A stretch of DNA of 42,670 nt from Candidatus Zixiibacteriota bacterium (lineage in GTDB: Bacteria; Zixibacteria; MSB-5A5; UBA10806; 4484-95): positions 1-42,670 of the forward strand of contig JAGGSN010000138.1 in assembly GCA_021159005.1 (NCBI GenBank), given 5' to 3'. Below are positions 33,035 through 41,868 of the stretch, in pieces. How positions within the stretch are numbered: position 1 is the first letter of the stretch; every line of letters begins with the position of its first letter. Made by a program: the position numbers and the translations under genes. Below the pieces are notes generated by a model that saw only the letters and a program-made list of their open reading frames with translations, had not been told where the DNA came from and made no database searches.

Positions 33035-35350
33035 TCATTTAATATTTAAAGATGCAGCAAGCTGACCCAGACATATGCCGCCATCATTCGGCGGTATCAG
33101 GTGATGCCAATATGGCTGAAACCCGGATTCAATCAATCGGGCAATCGTCCGCTCGGTTAAATATTTATTTTGGAAACAGCCGCCGGTCAATAAGACTTTT
33201 TTCTCGCCTGTATTTGCTGCTATGGCTATTATCATTTCCGTTAGCGTATTATGGAATATCCTTGAGATTTCTCCTGTCGGTTTCAGGTTATCCAAATCGT
33301 CGATGATTTCAAGTATCATCGGTTCCCAGTCTATAATATATGATTCATTCTGCTTTTTCAATGCGAACTTGTATGCATCGTTTGTGCCATATTTTTCCGC
33401 TTCAAATTCAAGCTTCATGGCTGCTTGTCCCTCGAAACTAATGCGCGGTCCGAGTTTTAGAATAAATGACACTGCATCAAACAACCTGCCGGCACTGGAT
33501 GCAACAGGTGCGTTTATTTTTCTTTCGAGCATCTTTCGCAGGATTTTCAATTCGTTTTGATTGAAGGCATCGGCAATAATATGTTTCCTGTCGTCGAAAA
33601 TATTATCTCCGAATATTTCATACAGCAAACCCAGTGCCGACCGGCGCGGTTCATTAATCGCTTTTTCATTTCCGGGAAGCCTGAATGTTCGCAGATGCGC
33701 AGTTCGAGAAAACGAATCTTTGCTGATTGTTAAAAACTCGCTGCCCCAGATTGTGCCATTGAGACCATAACCAGTGCCATCCCAGACCACGCCGAGCGCC
33801 GGCCCTTCAATATCATTATCAATCAAGCAGGAAAGAGCATGGGCATAATGATGCTGAACTTTTAACTGCGGTATGTTCATATCGGAAATATAACTTGATG
33901 AATAATAATCCGGATGTTTATCGCAAACAATAGTGGTCGGCGTAAAATCATAAAGGTTTGCAAGAGACCTTATTACATTCTTGAAAGTATTGCATGATTG
34001 ACTATTTTCCAGATCGCCTATATGCTGGCTGATGAAAGCCTGATTGCCGATTGATATAGCAATACTGTTTTTTTGATGAGCACCAACTGCCAGACGGGGA
34101 GGGATTTTATCGGTTAATGGAATAGGCAACGGCGCATAACCGCGAGCGCGGCGCAATATCAATTCGCGCCCCATCATTACCCGCACGATGGAATCATCAA
34201 CATGATTGACAATAGGACGATTGTGAACCAAGAATATATCGGCGATGCTCCCCAAGCGGCTTAACGCTTCATGATTATCAATGCATAACGGTTCATCCGA
34301 AAAGTTGCCGCTGGTCGCTACTACCGGAAACCTTAGTTCAGCCATCAGCAGATGATGCAATGGCGTATAGGGAAGCATTATCCCAAGATAGGGGTTATTC
34401 GGCGCAGCAAGGGCAGAAACACCAGCCGGACTTTCAGCGGCATTATGTTTTCTCCTCAACAGCAAAATAGGTGATTCCGGCGAACTAAGTAGTTGGCGTT
34501 CCAGTGCGGAAGTTTCGCAGTCGGATGCAGCCGTGTCCGAGTCGGGATACATCAGGGCAAATGGTTTTTCCATACGGGCTTTTTTATACCGGAGACGGGC
34601 GACAGCTTGTTCATTTCTAACGTCAACAATAAGCTGAAAGCCGCCTAATCCCTTTAGAGCTATTATCTCGCCGTTTCGGATAGCATCGCAAGCATTAAGC
34701 AAGGCTTCATTATGAGATGCTAAAATACTTCCATTCTTGTCCCACAATTCAAGGCGCGGCCCGCAATTGGGACAGGCATTAGGTTGAGCATGGAACCGCC
34801 GATTGAGAGGGTCTTCATATTCAGACCGGCACTCATCACACATTGTAAAAGTTTTCATCGTTGTATTTGAGCGGTCATAGGGGAGAGCTTCAATAATGCT
34901 GTATCGCGGCCCGCAATTCGTGCAATTGGTGAAAGGGTATTGATAGCGCCGGTTGTTTGGATCGAATATATCATGCAAACAATCTGAGCAGACAGCAATA
35001 TCAGGCAAGACCAAAGCGGTTTTCTCACCTGATAGTTCGCTTTCTTTTATTGTGAAGCCATCATATCCAACCGTATCGGCAATTTCATATTTAACGCTTT
35101 TTATTAGCGAATGCGGAGGGCTTTCAGTTTGAGCGCGAGTTAAAAATTCATTTAATGTTTCAATGTTTCCTTCAAGTTCTATTACTACCCCCTGCGCAGA
35201 GTTGCTAACCCATCCCGGAATTTTAAGCTGCGTTGCCAAACGATAAATAAAGGGGCGGAATCCTACCCCCTGAACAGCGCCCTGTATCCATATTTTCAAA
35301 CGGCAATTTTTCTTCTTTTCCCCTGATAGTATTTTTATATCTATAGACAT
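33035..35350 (-). CDS. hypF: Carbamoyltransferase HypF
   Basis: The protein has 771 residues. In order: an acylphosphatase domain (WIQGAVQGVGFRPF), a double zinc-finger region with CxxC pairs (CSDC, CTNC, CDEC, CPNC), a YrdC-like domain (ALKGLGGFQLIVD, ATSGNFSDEPLC) and a Kae1-like carbamoyltransferase domain (VQHHYAHALSCL, VWDGTGYGLNGTIWG, LLTGGCFQNKYL). It makes carbamoyl-AMP from carbamoyl phosphate and loads HypE. The ATG at 35350 is taken; a GTG 12 bases earlier is possible. It starts 40 bases after the double-DsrC gene. Confidence 0.95.
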   Translation of the reverse strand: MSIDIKILSGEKKKNCRLKIWIQGAVQGVGFRPFIYRLATQLKIPGWVSNSAQGVVIELEGNIETLNEFLTRAQTESPPHSLIKSVKYEIADTVGYDGFTIKESELSGEKTALVLPDIAVCSDCLHDIFDPNNRRYQYPFTNCTNCGPRYSIIEALPYDRSNTTMKTFTMCDECRSEYEDPLNRRFHAQPNACPNCGPRLELWDKNGSILASHNEALLNACDAIRNGEIIALKGLGGFQLIVDVRNEQAVARLRYKKARMEKPFALMYPDSDTAASDCETSALERQLLSSPESPILLLRRKHNAAESPAGVSALAAPNNPYLGIMLPYTPLHHLLMAELRFPVVATSGNFSDEPLCIDNHEALSRLGSIADIFLVHNRPIVNHVDDSIVRVMMGRELILRRARGYAPLPIPLTDKIPPRLAVGAHQKNSIAISIGNQAFISQHIGDLENSQSCNTFKNVIRSLANLYDFTPTTIVCDKHPDYYSSSYISDMNIPQLKVQHHYAHALSCLIDNDIEGPALGVVWDGTGYGLNGTIWGSEFLTISKDSFSRTAHLRTFRLPGNEKAINEPRRSALGLLYEIFGDNIFDDRKHIIADAFNQNELKILRKMLERKINAPVASSAGRLFDAVSFILKLGPRISFEGQAAMKLEFEAEKYGTNDAYKFALKKQNESYIIDWEPMILEIIDDLDNLKPTGEISRIFHNTLTEMIIAIAANTGEKKVLLTGGCFQNKYLTERTIARLIESGFQPYWHHLIPPNDGGICLGQLAASLNIK

Positions 35351-35390
35351 TTTCTTGTTCACTTTGAATCTTCAAAGCTGCGAATGCAGG

Positions 35391-36050
35391 TTATCTCACT
35401 CGCAAGCCGGCGATCTTTACTGCGCCTCTATGATACCCATCCGGAAACAACCGTTCCAGCTCTTCCAAATCGATGTGGTTTTCTTCACAGGTCTCATAGA
35501 CCGTGGGAACATCATTGTTGTCATTAAAATATTTGCGAAGAAACATTATAATTTGCCAATGCTTGTCGGTCAGTTTGCCGTTTGGTATTTTCATATCATA
35601 AGCTCTGCAGGCGGCATAATATTCATTCCATTCATTGGGGTTCAGCAAGAATCCGCGCACATCAACAGCGTATGTCTTCTCAGCGGCTAATAAGTTATGA
35701 TTCTCAGTAACCAATTGTGATTCATTATCCCCAATATACCCCTCTTTATAGGTAATGCCTGCAAGTTTACAAGCGCCTCTAAGATATCCACTGGGGAAAA
35801 GCCTTTTTAGATTTTGGAGATTCAAGCCGTTTTTTATGGAAACTTCAAAAACAAGAGGGCATTTCCCTGTTTCCTTGAAAGTATTGCGAATGAAATAAAT
35901 AATATCCCAGTGTTCCTTCGTTAAACTATGGATTATTTTAGCTCCTATAGCCATTCCTTCAGCATAATTCTCATCCCAATGATTAAAGTTTATTAGAAAA
36001 TCTCTTGAATCTACTTCATAAGACTTATTATTGTAAGTAAAGGTACCCAT
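35391..36050 (-). CDS. Tandem double DsrC/TusE-family protein
   Basis: The protein has 219 residues, twice the length of a normal DsrC. Domain 1 (about 3-106) and domain 2 (about 126-219) each show the family pattern: YEVDSRDFLINFNHW and YAVDVRGFLLNPNEW, LTKEHWDIIYFIR and LTDKHWQIIMFLR, then RLFPSGY and RLFPDGY. DsrC uses two C-terminal cysteines in sulfur transfer. Domain 1 keeps only the inner one (Cys94 in RGACKLAG; Tyr105 replaces the outer one). Domain 2 has neither (RGAVKIAG, ends RVR). It lies between the hydrogenase and hyp genes, has AAGGAG five bases before the ATG, and has its own strong promoter. A sulfur-carrier, electron-relay or regulatory role for the hydrogenase is inference. 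Confidence 0.88.
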   Translation of the reverse strand: MGTFTYNNKSYEVDSRDFLINFNHWDENYAEGMAIGAKIIHSLTKEHWDIIYFIRNTFKETGKCPLVFEVSIKNGLNLQNLKRLFPSGYLRGACKLAGITYKEGYIGDNESQLVTENHNLLAAEKTYAVDVRGFLLNPNEWNEYYAACRAYDMKIPNGKLTDKHWQIIMFLRKYFNDNNDVPTVYETCEENHIDLEELERLFPDGYHRGAVKIAGLRVR

Positions 36051-36123
36051 ACTGACTCCTTATTTAAGAACCGCCAATTTTATTCAAGGTAGTACTCCTT
36101 TAATACTATCAACTGATTTATTT

Positions 36124-36152
36124 AATATATTTTACCGTTTCAATGCTGTCAA
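36124..36152 (-). promoter_or_regulatory. Strong putative promoter of the DsrC-hypFCDE segment
   Basis: On the minus strand a perfect TTGACA (36147-36152), a 17-base spacer and TATATT (36124-36129, 5/6). The predicted transcript would have a leader of about 67 bases before the DsrC-like gene. Confidence 0.6.
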
Positions 36153-36174
36153 GTTAATGTATCGGATTTCTCAC

Positions 36175-36192
36175 TCTCCGCCGCGGCGGAGA
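36175..36192. repeat. Perfect 18-bp GC palindrome
   Basis: TCTCCGCCGCGGCGGAGA is its own reverse complement. A near relative, CCCGCCGCGGCGAGGG, lies at 41856-41871. It sits just upstream of the promoter at 36124-36152. Confidence 0.75.
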
Positions 36193-36275
36193 ACCAGACC
36201 TACCTTAAATCTGCTTTTAATCATAGATTTTGCAGTTGATATTTTAGCAGTAAATTTAACTTGTCATACATAAGT

Positions 36276-36292
36276 GGGGCGTATTGCATACG
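36276..36292. repeat. Dispersed repeat GGGGCGTATTGCATACG, copy 2
   Basis: Exact 17-base match to the hairpin repeat around 13279-13295; the closing CCC of the palindrome is lost here. Confidence 0.75.
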
Positions 36293-36347
36293 TTCTCTTT
36301 TTTTCAGACGAGCCTACAGACTGCCTTTTTTTAATCTGCTTTCAATT

Positions 36348-36824
36348 TCATTGCTTGGAAATATTATTTATTTCCTTCTCAATTAGATCAATAACTTCAT
36401 AAGCGGCGCTTTCAACTTCCGGAGTTAGGCCGATTCCAGCTGAAAAATCAATACCCTCTATGCCGAAGACAATTAACGAATCGGGGATTTCCCCCAAGCT
36501 TTTAGCCAATTCTATCGATTCGACTAAGCTGATTGAATGAGTTGAATATCCGGTAAATATCTCGCCGGGAATCGTCTCATTCAAAGCGTCAAACCTATAA
36601 ACTGTTCCGGATTTGGCTGATGAAATGACTGCATCTATAATGAAAACCGCATTATCATTCGACCATATATTCATAAGAGCCGCACCATCGCTGACACCAT
36701 CAATCACTTTAACATCATCAAGCTTCATCGCTTTAATTTTTTCAACAGTATATAATCCGACTCCATCATCTTTTCGATACTTATTACCCAATCCTATAAC
36801 TAGTATAGAATTATTTATTTTCAT
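36348..36824 (-). CDS. [NiFe] hydrogenase maturation protease (M52)
   Basis: The protein has 158 residues. GLGNKYRKDDGVG at the N-terminus, VFIIDAVISSAKSG and the His in YSTHSISLVE supply the nickel-sensing ligands of the HybD/HycI family. It clips the C-terminal tail of the large subunit after nickel insertion. It starts 11 bases after hydA, its likely substrate, whose tail after the last active-site His is FLKLNINRD. Confidence 0.93.
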   Translation of the reverse strand: MKINNSILVIGLGNKYRKDDGVGLYTVEKIKAMKLDDVKVIDGVSDGAALMNIWSNDNAVFIIDAVISSAKSGTVYRFDALNETIPGEIFTGYSTHSISLVESIELAKSLGEIPDSLIVFGIEGIDFSAGIGLTPEVESAAYEVIDLIEKEINNISKQ

Positions 36825-36835
36825 GGTTAGTCCGT

Positions 36836-38125
36836 TTAATCGCGGTTAATATTAAGTTTTAAAAAATGACAGGAACAAGATATGCAGGGATCATAGTTGC
36901 GAACCGCCTGTTCGCATTTCCAAGTAAGGTCTTCCTTGGATAGGTCGAGATGTTTGGGGACAAAAGCCATCAGGTCGCTTTCGACAGTTTTTTGATTTTG
37001 CGAGGTTGGCGGGATAATTCTGGCATCCCGAATAACACCGTAATCATCGATTTTGTAATGATTATACAGTAGTCCACGGGGAGCCTCGGAACAGCCATAA
37101 CCTACGCCCGCCCTTGGAGCGACTTCAATGAAAGGCTTGTCCGGCATCTCGTAATTTTCGATAATCTTTATAGCTTCCTCGCAGGCAAAAAGCGTCTCGA
37201 CACTTCGCACGATAATACTTTTAAAGGGATTATTGCATGTCTTTGAAAGCCCGGCTTTCTTAGCAGCCTCCTGAGCAATCGCGGGAAGCTTATCGAAATT
37301 GAGGCTATAGCGCGCCATCGGACCGACGAAATAAGAACCGCGTTCTTTAATAACCGCATGAAGCGAGGTTGAATGTTTCACATGTTCTTCTTCAAAATGA
37401 TTAAGGAACTCGCTAATATTAATATCCAAGCCCTTGCTTGAAATTATCTGCTCGCCGATAAGCGGATACTCATCCGGGTGGCAAGTGGAAACGAATTCAT
37501 AATCCTGCTCAAAATCGGGGAACGGCAAGGTTGAAACCCAGCGAACCGTTTCAAGCGAGGCATCCCTGGCCCATTTTAAAGATTCTAATATAGCGCTTAG
37601 CTTCTTTTTGGTTGGGACTTTATAGAAACCGCCCACCTTGACGCTTACAGGATGAATCTCCCGTCCGCCCAAAAGTATAATCAGGTCATTGCCGATTTTT
37701 TTCAGCTTTAACCCTTGCTTTACGACATCCGGATGATCCTTTGACATCAAGATAGCATCCTGATAGCCGAGAAAATCGGGGGCATGCAGCATGTAGATAT
37801 GCAAGGCATGGCTTTCAATCCATTCGCCGCAATATAGCAAACGCCGCAGTTCGCGAAGCTGGCCATCCACCTTGACTCCGCATATGCTTTCCATAGCATG
37901 AACTGAACTCATCTGGTAGGCGACCGGACAGATGCCGCAGATACGAGCCGTAATATCCGGTGCTTCCGTGAATTTTCTGCCGCGCAGGAAAGCCTCAAAA
38001 AAACGAGGCGGTTCAAATATCTTGAGCTTGGCGGATGTAACCTTGTCGCCTTTTATTTTGATATCTAACCCGCCTTCACCCTCAACACGAGCTAAGTAAT
38101 CTACTTTTATAGTTCTACTTTTCAT
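36836..38125 (-). CDS. hydA: [NiFe] hydrogenase large (alpha) subunit, group 3b type
   Basis: The protein has 429 residues. It carries the Ni-Fe active site: L1 motif [12 protein letters not shown] and L2 motif DPCISCSCH near the C-terminus; four Cys ligands are all Cys codons, not Sec. [11 protein letters not shown] near the N-terminus is typical. The cytoplasmic, NAD(P)-linked group 3b (sulfhydrogenase) assignment rests on the gene set hydB-hydG-hydD-hydA. The ATG at 38125 overlaps hydD by 11 bases; the longer frame to 38164 is rejected. Symbol follows Pyrococcus usage. Confidence 0.95.
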   Translation of the reverse strand: MKSRTIKVDYLARVEGEGGLDIKIKGDKVTSAKLKIFEPPRFFEAFLRGRKFTEAPDITARICGICPVAYQMSSVHAMESICGVKVDGQLRELRRLLYCGEWIESHALHIYMLHAPDFLGYQDAILMSKDHPDVVKQGLKLKKIGNDLIILLGGREIHPVSVKVGGFYKVPTKKKLSAILESLKWARDASLETVRWVSTLPFPDFEQDYEFVSTCHPDEYPLIGEQIISSKGLDINISEFLNHFEEEHVKHSTSLHAVIKERGSYFVGPMARYSLNFDKLPAIAQEAAKKAGLSKTCNNPFKSIIVRSVETLFACEEAIKIIENYEMPDKPFIEVAPRAGVGYGCSEAPRGLLYNHYKIDDYGVIRDARIIPPTSQNQKTVESDLMAFVPKHLDLSKEDLTWKCEQAVRNYDPCISCSCHFLKLNINRD

Positions 38126-38894
38126 GGGCTTCGCTCTCTTTCCTGAATGGCTCTGCGTAAGCATTGAATCCTCTTAAAGCCCTTATAATGTCATCTTTAC
38201 TAACGCCCAGTTTGCTGTAACAATTGCTGAGCGAGCTGGTATTAGGGGTTTCTTTCGGGCCAAAACAGCTGTAACAACCGCGATTAAACGAGGGACAAAT
38301 CGCATCGCATCCGGCTTGTGTTACCGGTCCCAAACATGGAGTTCCATGAGCCACCATCACACAGACATTGCCTTTTCTTTTGCACTCCATGCACAAGCTG
38401 TAGGAGGGAATATTAGGTTTTCTGCCGTTTAGCAAGGCGCTTATAAGCTCAACCAACTGATATTTATTAATCGGACAGCCGCGCAGCTCGAAATCTACGA
38501 AAACATGGTCGGCTATCGGAGTCGACTTGTTTAACGTTTTGATATATTCCGGGTTTGCATATACTATAGAGATAAATTCATTAACATCTTTGAAATTTCG
38601 CAGGGCTTGAATGCCTCCCGCTGTGGCGCAAGCGCCGATAGTAACAAGAATCTTTGAGATTCGGCGGATTTTATGAATGCGTTCCGCATCATGAGGTGTA
38701 GTTATCGAACCCTCCACCAATGAAAGGTCATACGGGCCTTTGGCAATTGCCCGCGAGGCTTCCGGGAAATTTGCAATATCAACAGCGCCGGCAACCGTTA
38801 GCAATTCATCCTCGCAATCCAAAAGACTTAACTGACAGCCGTCGCATGAAGCGAATTTCCAAACAGCAAGCTTTGGTTTTCGTATTGGAGTCAT
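38115..38894 (-). CDS. hydD: [NiFe] hydrogenase small (delta) subunit, group 3b type
   Basis: The protein has 259 residues. It belongs to the NADH-quinone oxidoreductase 20 kDa-like family, with [34 protein letters not shown] and [14 protein letters not shown] supplying Cys ligands for [4Fe-4S] clusters that wire the Ni-Fe site to the diaphorase. There is no Tat signal, consistent with a cytoplasmic enzyme. It starts one base after the hydG stop and overlaps hydA. Confidence 0.95.
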   Translation of the reverse strand: MTPIRKPKLAVWKFASCDGCQLSLLDCEDELLTVAGAVDIANFPEASRAIAKGPYDLSLVEGSITTPHDAERIHKIRRISKILVTIGACATAGGIQALRNFKDVNEFISIVYANPEYIKTLNKSTPIADHVFVDFELRGCPINKYQLVELISALLNGRKPNIPSYSLCMECKRKGNVCVMVAHGTPCLGPVTQAGCDAICPSFNRGCYSCFGPKETPNTSSLSNCYSKLGVSKDDIIRALRGFNAYAEPFRKESEAHEK

Positions 38895-38895
38895 A

Positions 38896-39723
38896 TTAAA
38901 TTTCCCGTTTCAAATATATGTCTTTAATATAATCATAACAATAAACCGGCCCGTCCTTGCATATAAATTCCGACCCCATCTGGCAATGACCGCAGAGACC
39001 TATACCGCATTTCATATTTCTTTCCATTGAAACATAGATTCGGTCATCGGAGATGCCCCTTTTCTGAAGCGATAGCGCCGTGAAACGCATCATAATTTCA
39101 GGTCCGCAAACCATGGCGATTGAACTCAATGGATCAAAGGGGGCTTTACCTATCAGGTTGGTTACAACTCCGACATTGCCTTTCCAGTCGCCGGCAGCGC
39201 GATCGACAGTGATATGGGTTTCTATATCAAACCGCGACCGCAGCTTCATTAATTCCTTACGGAAAAGGATGTCATCGGGCGTTCTGGTTCCATATAAAAT
39301 CACGACTTTTCCGTATTCTTCTCTATGCGCCAAGACATGATATACAACCGGACGCAATGGCGCCAAACCTATGCCGCCCGCCACTATTACAACATCATAG
39401 CCGTAAGCTTTCTCTGCCGGCCAGCTTGTGCCATAGGGACCGCGTATGCCAATGGAATCGCCGGTTTTTAATTTCCACATCGCCTTGGTAACATTTCCGA
39501 CAGCTCGCGTCGTATGCACCAATATATTTTGTTTGCTTGGGTTGCCGCTAATAGAAATCGGCACTTCACCCACTCCAAAGACATAAAGCATATTGAATTG
39601 CCCCGGAGTAAATGAATGATTTTTGACTCGACCCTTGGGAACCAACTCCATCGTGAAAGTATCATGGGTCTCCTTAATCACCCGTTCAACAAGATAGGGC
39701 TGAGTCGACATCGGGTCGGCCAT
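38896..39723 (-). CDS. hydG: Hydrogenase gamma subunit, FAD/NAD(P) diaphorase
   Basis: The protein has 275 residues from the ATG at 39723. It is a ferredoxin-reductase-like protein: FAD-binding barrel ([15 protein letters not shown]), NAD(P)-binding domain ([39 protein letters not shown]) and a C-terminal [2Fe-2S] site with [20 protein letters not shown]. It passes electrons between NAD(P)H and the small subunit. The start at 39723 has GAGG five bases upstream; the frame is open to an ATG at 39765, which would overlap the preceding gene by 23 bases. Confidence 0.94.
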   Translation of the reverse strand: MADPMSTQPYLVERVIKETHDTFTMELVPKGRVKNHSFTPGQFNMLYVFGVGEVPISISGNPSKQNILVHTTRAVGNVTKAMWKLKTGDSIGIRGPYGTSWPAEKAYGYDVVIVAGGIGLAPLRPVVYHVLAHREEYGKVVILYGTRTPDDILFRKELMKLRSRFDIETHITVDRAAGDWKGNVGVVTNLIGKAPFDPLSSIAMVCGPEIMMRFTALSLQKRGISDDRIYVSMERNMKCGIGLCGHCQMGSEFICKDGPVYCYDYIKDIYLKREI

Positions 39724-39742
39724 AAGAGCCTCGCTGGACGAA

Positions 39743-40210
39743 TTATTCTTCTGTTTGCGGGCCATAAATATCCATTAACTGCAGTCTGGTAGCATTCATC
39801 CGTTCGGCTATCACCAGTGCGAATCGTTTCATTATCTCATAACCAAAATCGTGGTCATCATCACATTTTCCTCTGAGGCATTTGCCGTCAAGAGCAACTG
39901 CCCGAGTCATCTCTAAAGCGCGGGCATCAAAATGCCAGTGATAAGGGGGCACCAGCCATGACCATCCGGTTACCTCCCCTTCCTTTCTGGTTTGAATAAC
40001 AACTGCTCCCTTTTGTGGAATGAAAGTTTCGATATTTACTTTGCCCTGACGAATGAAATAGAACGAGTTGGCTTCCTCTCCCTCGCGAAATAAAAATTCG
40101 CCGGGTTTGAAGACAACATTTGACGCACAACCGGTGAGCAATTTGATATGCCGGTCTGCAAGCCCCTTAAGGAAGGGCTGTTCCACTAATACTCGCTCAA
40201 GCATTTCCAT
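39743..40210 (-). CDS. Cyclic-nucleotide-binding-domain protein without DNA-binding domain
   Basis: The protein has 155 residues. It is a CRP/FNR-type sensor barrel: FKPGEFLFREGEEANSFYFI, RQGKVNIETFIPQ, GEVTGWSWLVPPYHWHFDARAL, followed by one helix. No helix-turn-helix follows, so it is not itself a transcription factor. Single-domain proteins of this kind recur in group 3b hydrogenase operons, where their role is unknown; allosteric control of the enzyme is a fair guess. It lies 29 bases after hydB. Confidence 0.88.
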   Translation of the reverse strand: MEMLERVLVEQPFLKGLADRHIKLLTGCASNVVFKPGEFLFREGEEANSFYFIRQGKVNIETFIPQKGAVVIQTRKEGEVTGWSWLVPPYHWHFDARALEMTRAVALDGKCLRGKCDDDHDFGYEIMKRFALVIAERMNATRLQLMDIYGPQTEE

Positions 40211-40239
40211 CTTCTACATCCTTTTTATAAATGGACGCA

Positions 40240-41379
40240 TCATTTATTGATTTCGCTTTCTTCAATAATTGAAGCTTCTTCGGTTATATCTATACCTGCA
40301 GGACACCACGTGATGCAGCGTCCGCAGCCTACACAACCCGACATGCCGAACTGGTCGTGCCAGGCGGCTAATTTATGCATCATCCATTGACGGTAGCGGG
40401 ACATCGGTGAAATACGGATACTGCCTCCGGCTATATAGGAGAAATCTAAAGTAAAACATGAATCCCATACACGCCGCCTTTGAGCTATTTGCCCTGACAG
40501 ATCGGTAGTATCCTCTATGGTAGTACAGAAACAAGTAGGGCAAACCATAGTGCAATTACCGCAGGTAAGACACCGCGCGGCTATTTTTTCCCAATAAGGA
40601 TTTTCAAAATTGCGCTGAAGCAGATTTTTAATTCCTGCGGCGTTTAGCTTGCGTCCCATATTATTAGAAGCATTTTCCACTTTCTTGTCGGCGGCTTCAA
40701 TTTCTTTATCGCCGGCAGGATTACAGGGAACTTCTTTTAGTATTTCAGCGCCAGCCTCAGAGCCAACTTCGACAACGAAGTAATGGCGACCCTTTTCAAT
40801 AACCTCAGTCAGAGCCAGGTCGAAACCCGTAATTGCTTTTGGTCCGGTATTCATTGATACGCAAAAACAGGTGCCGCTAGGATGAGTGCAGTTAACAGCT
40901 ATGATGAAAACATTATCGCGGCGTTTCTTGTAGGATGGGTCGGCATAAGGTCCATCGAGGAATATCTTATCATGAATAGCAATGGCATTAAGTTCGCATG
41001 AGCGAACGCCAATAAATGCCCGCTTTGGAACCTCTTCATTATTCTTTATAATTTCAAAACCGCTTTTAGTCTTTCGAGCCTCCCACAATTTTTGCACAGG
41101 CGGATAAAGATATTTCTTCCATGAATGAGGGCTAGATGCATAACCGAACAAGGACTTGTCATCACTTTTTGTCAGTCGGTAACTAGCGTTATCTTGCTGG
41201 TCATGGAATCCGATTGGAAGTTCATCAAGCGATGAAATAGCGTCATAGACAACGGCATTTTCACTAACAATAGGTCCGATAATCTCATAACTTTTTAGAG
41301 ATAGAACCTCAACGATTTTGTTCAGGTCGTTTCTGAGTGTAACGAATTTGGGTCTTTTTTTGAAATCAGCCGCTTTCAT
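40240..41379 (-). CDS. hydB: Hydrogenase beta subunit, 2x[4Fe-4S] electron transfer
   Basis: The protein has 379 residues from the ATG at 41379. The N-terminal two thirds form the domain typical of sulfhydrogenase beta subunits (FIGVRSCELNAIAIHDK, CTHPSGTCFC), and the C-terminus has two ferredoxin-type motifs, CLTCGNCTMVCPTCFC and CVGCGRCITWCPAG. It relays electrons and, in the Pyrococcus enzymes, belongs to the sulfur-reductase half with HydG. AAAGG lies before the ATG. The frame is open upstream to 41589, but that part is repeat-derived and lies over the promoter. It is the first gene of the hydrogenase operon. Confidence 0.94.
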   Translation of the reverse strand: MKAADFKKRPKFVTLRNDLNKIVEVLSLKSYEIIGPIVSENAVVYDAISSLDELPIGFHDQQDNASYRLTKSDDKSLFGYASSPHSWKKYLYPPVQKLWEARKTKSGFEIIKNNEEVPKRAFIGVRSCELNAIAIHDKIFLDGPYADPSYKKRRDNVFIIAVNCTHPSGTCFCVSMNTGPKAITGFDLALTEVIEKGRHYFVVEVGSEAGAEILKEVPCNPAGDKEIEAADKKVENASNNMGRKLNAAGIKNLLQRNFENPYWEKIAARCLTCGNCTMVCPTCFCTTIEDTTDLSGQIAQRRRVWDSCFTLDFSYIAGGSIRISPMSRYRQWMMHKLAAWHDQFGMSGCVGCGRCITWCPAGIDITEEASIIEESEINK

Positions 41380-41395
41380 TGTGAAACCTTTCACA
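41380..41395 (-). promoter_or_regulatory. CRP-like palindrome TGTGA-N6-TCACA at the hydB start
   Basis: TGTGAAAGGTTTCACA on the minus strand fits the CRP/FNR-family core TGTGA-N6-TCACA perfectly. It directly precedes the ATG and includes the Shine-Dalgarno AAAGG in its middle. A further half-site (41400-41404) makes three alternating arms. Position downstream of the -10 box suggests repression, or an RNA hairpin at the ribosome site. Confidence 0.6.
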
Positions 41396-41407
41396 AACCT
41401 GTGAAAA

Positions 41408-41436
41408 AATTTAACGGCTTTAACTGATTTTGTCAA
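41408..41436 (-). promoter_or_regulatory. Promoter of the hydrogenase operon
   Basis: On the minus strand a perfect TTGACA (41431-41436), 17 bases, then TAAATT (41408-41413, 4/6). Transcription would start near 41401, giving a leader of about 22 bases. Confidence 0.6.
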
Positions 41437-41868
41437 GGAAATAATGAAGAAATTAGAATATATTTTATACAGCCGCATCCCGACAATAATCCACGGTGAG
41501 ACTGATGAGTCCGCTTGTGGCGGATGCCGCCTGCGTGATTGTTTTCTCGCTGCCAATCGGTACTTGGTAACAAGAGAGGTTGTTGACAAAAAGTAATATA
41601 GGGATATATTTCAACACCATGGAAATAGTCGGGGCTATTAAGTTTTAATTATTAACCCGGATTTTGCAGTAGAACTACAAATAAATTATTCGGAATCTTG
41701 TTAAACATTTAGCATTAAGAACACACCCCCAACCCCTCTCAAGAGGGGAATAAATCAATAAAGGCACACGAGGACATGTGCCGCCCAATCCAACCTTTCT
41801 CAAGAGCAGAGTAATATTTGCGTTAACACGTCATATGATTATGCAATTTAAAGTCCCCGCCGCGGCGA
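41437..41868. other. Intergenic region with degenerate repeats
   Basis: I see no gene here. It holds TCCGCTTGTGGCGGA-type palindrome remnants near 41508-41530, the 34-nt repeat at 41720-41753, a decayed relative of it (CCTTTCTCAAGAGCAGAG near 41795), GGCACACGAGGACATGTGCC near 41763, and CCCGCCGCGGCGAGGG at 41856-41871. Confidence 0.6.
41720..41753. repeat. 34-nt dispersed repeat, copy 2
   Basis: Matches 26357-26390 at 33 of 34 positions, same orientation, including the CCCCTCT-CA-AGAGGGG hairpin. Confidence 0.85.

Noticed and set aside
36064-36087. Possible seven-residue leader peptide (TTG start after AAAGGAG) before the DsrC-like gene
   Set aside because: Too short and starts with TTG; no attenuator hairpins seen around it. 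Conservation would be needed to revive it.
36175-36192. Terminator function for the GC palindrome
   Set aside because: No T-tract on either side.
36836-36880. Selenocysteine in the hydrogenase active site (NiFeSe type)
   Set aside because: The L2 motif DPCISCSCH is encoded with ordinary Cys codons, as are the L1 cysteines.
38126-38164. N-terminal extension of the hydrogenase large subunit
   Set aside because: It overlaps hydD coding sequence further and has no family similarity.
41380-41589. N-terminal extension of hydB by 70 residues
   Set aside because: It covers the promoter and CRP-like box, is made partly of repeat sequence, and homologues begin near MKAADFKKRP; the ATG at 41379 has a ribosome site.
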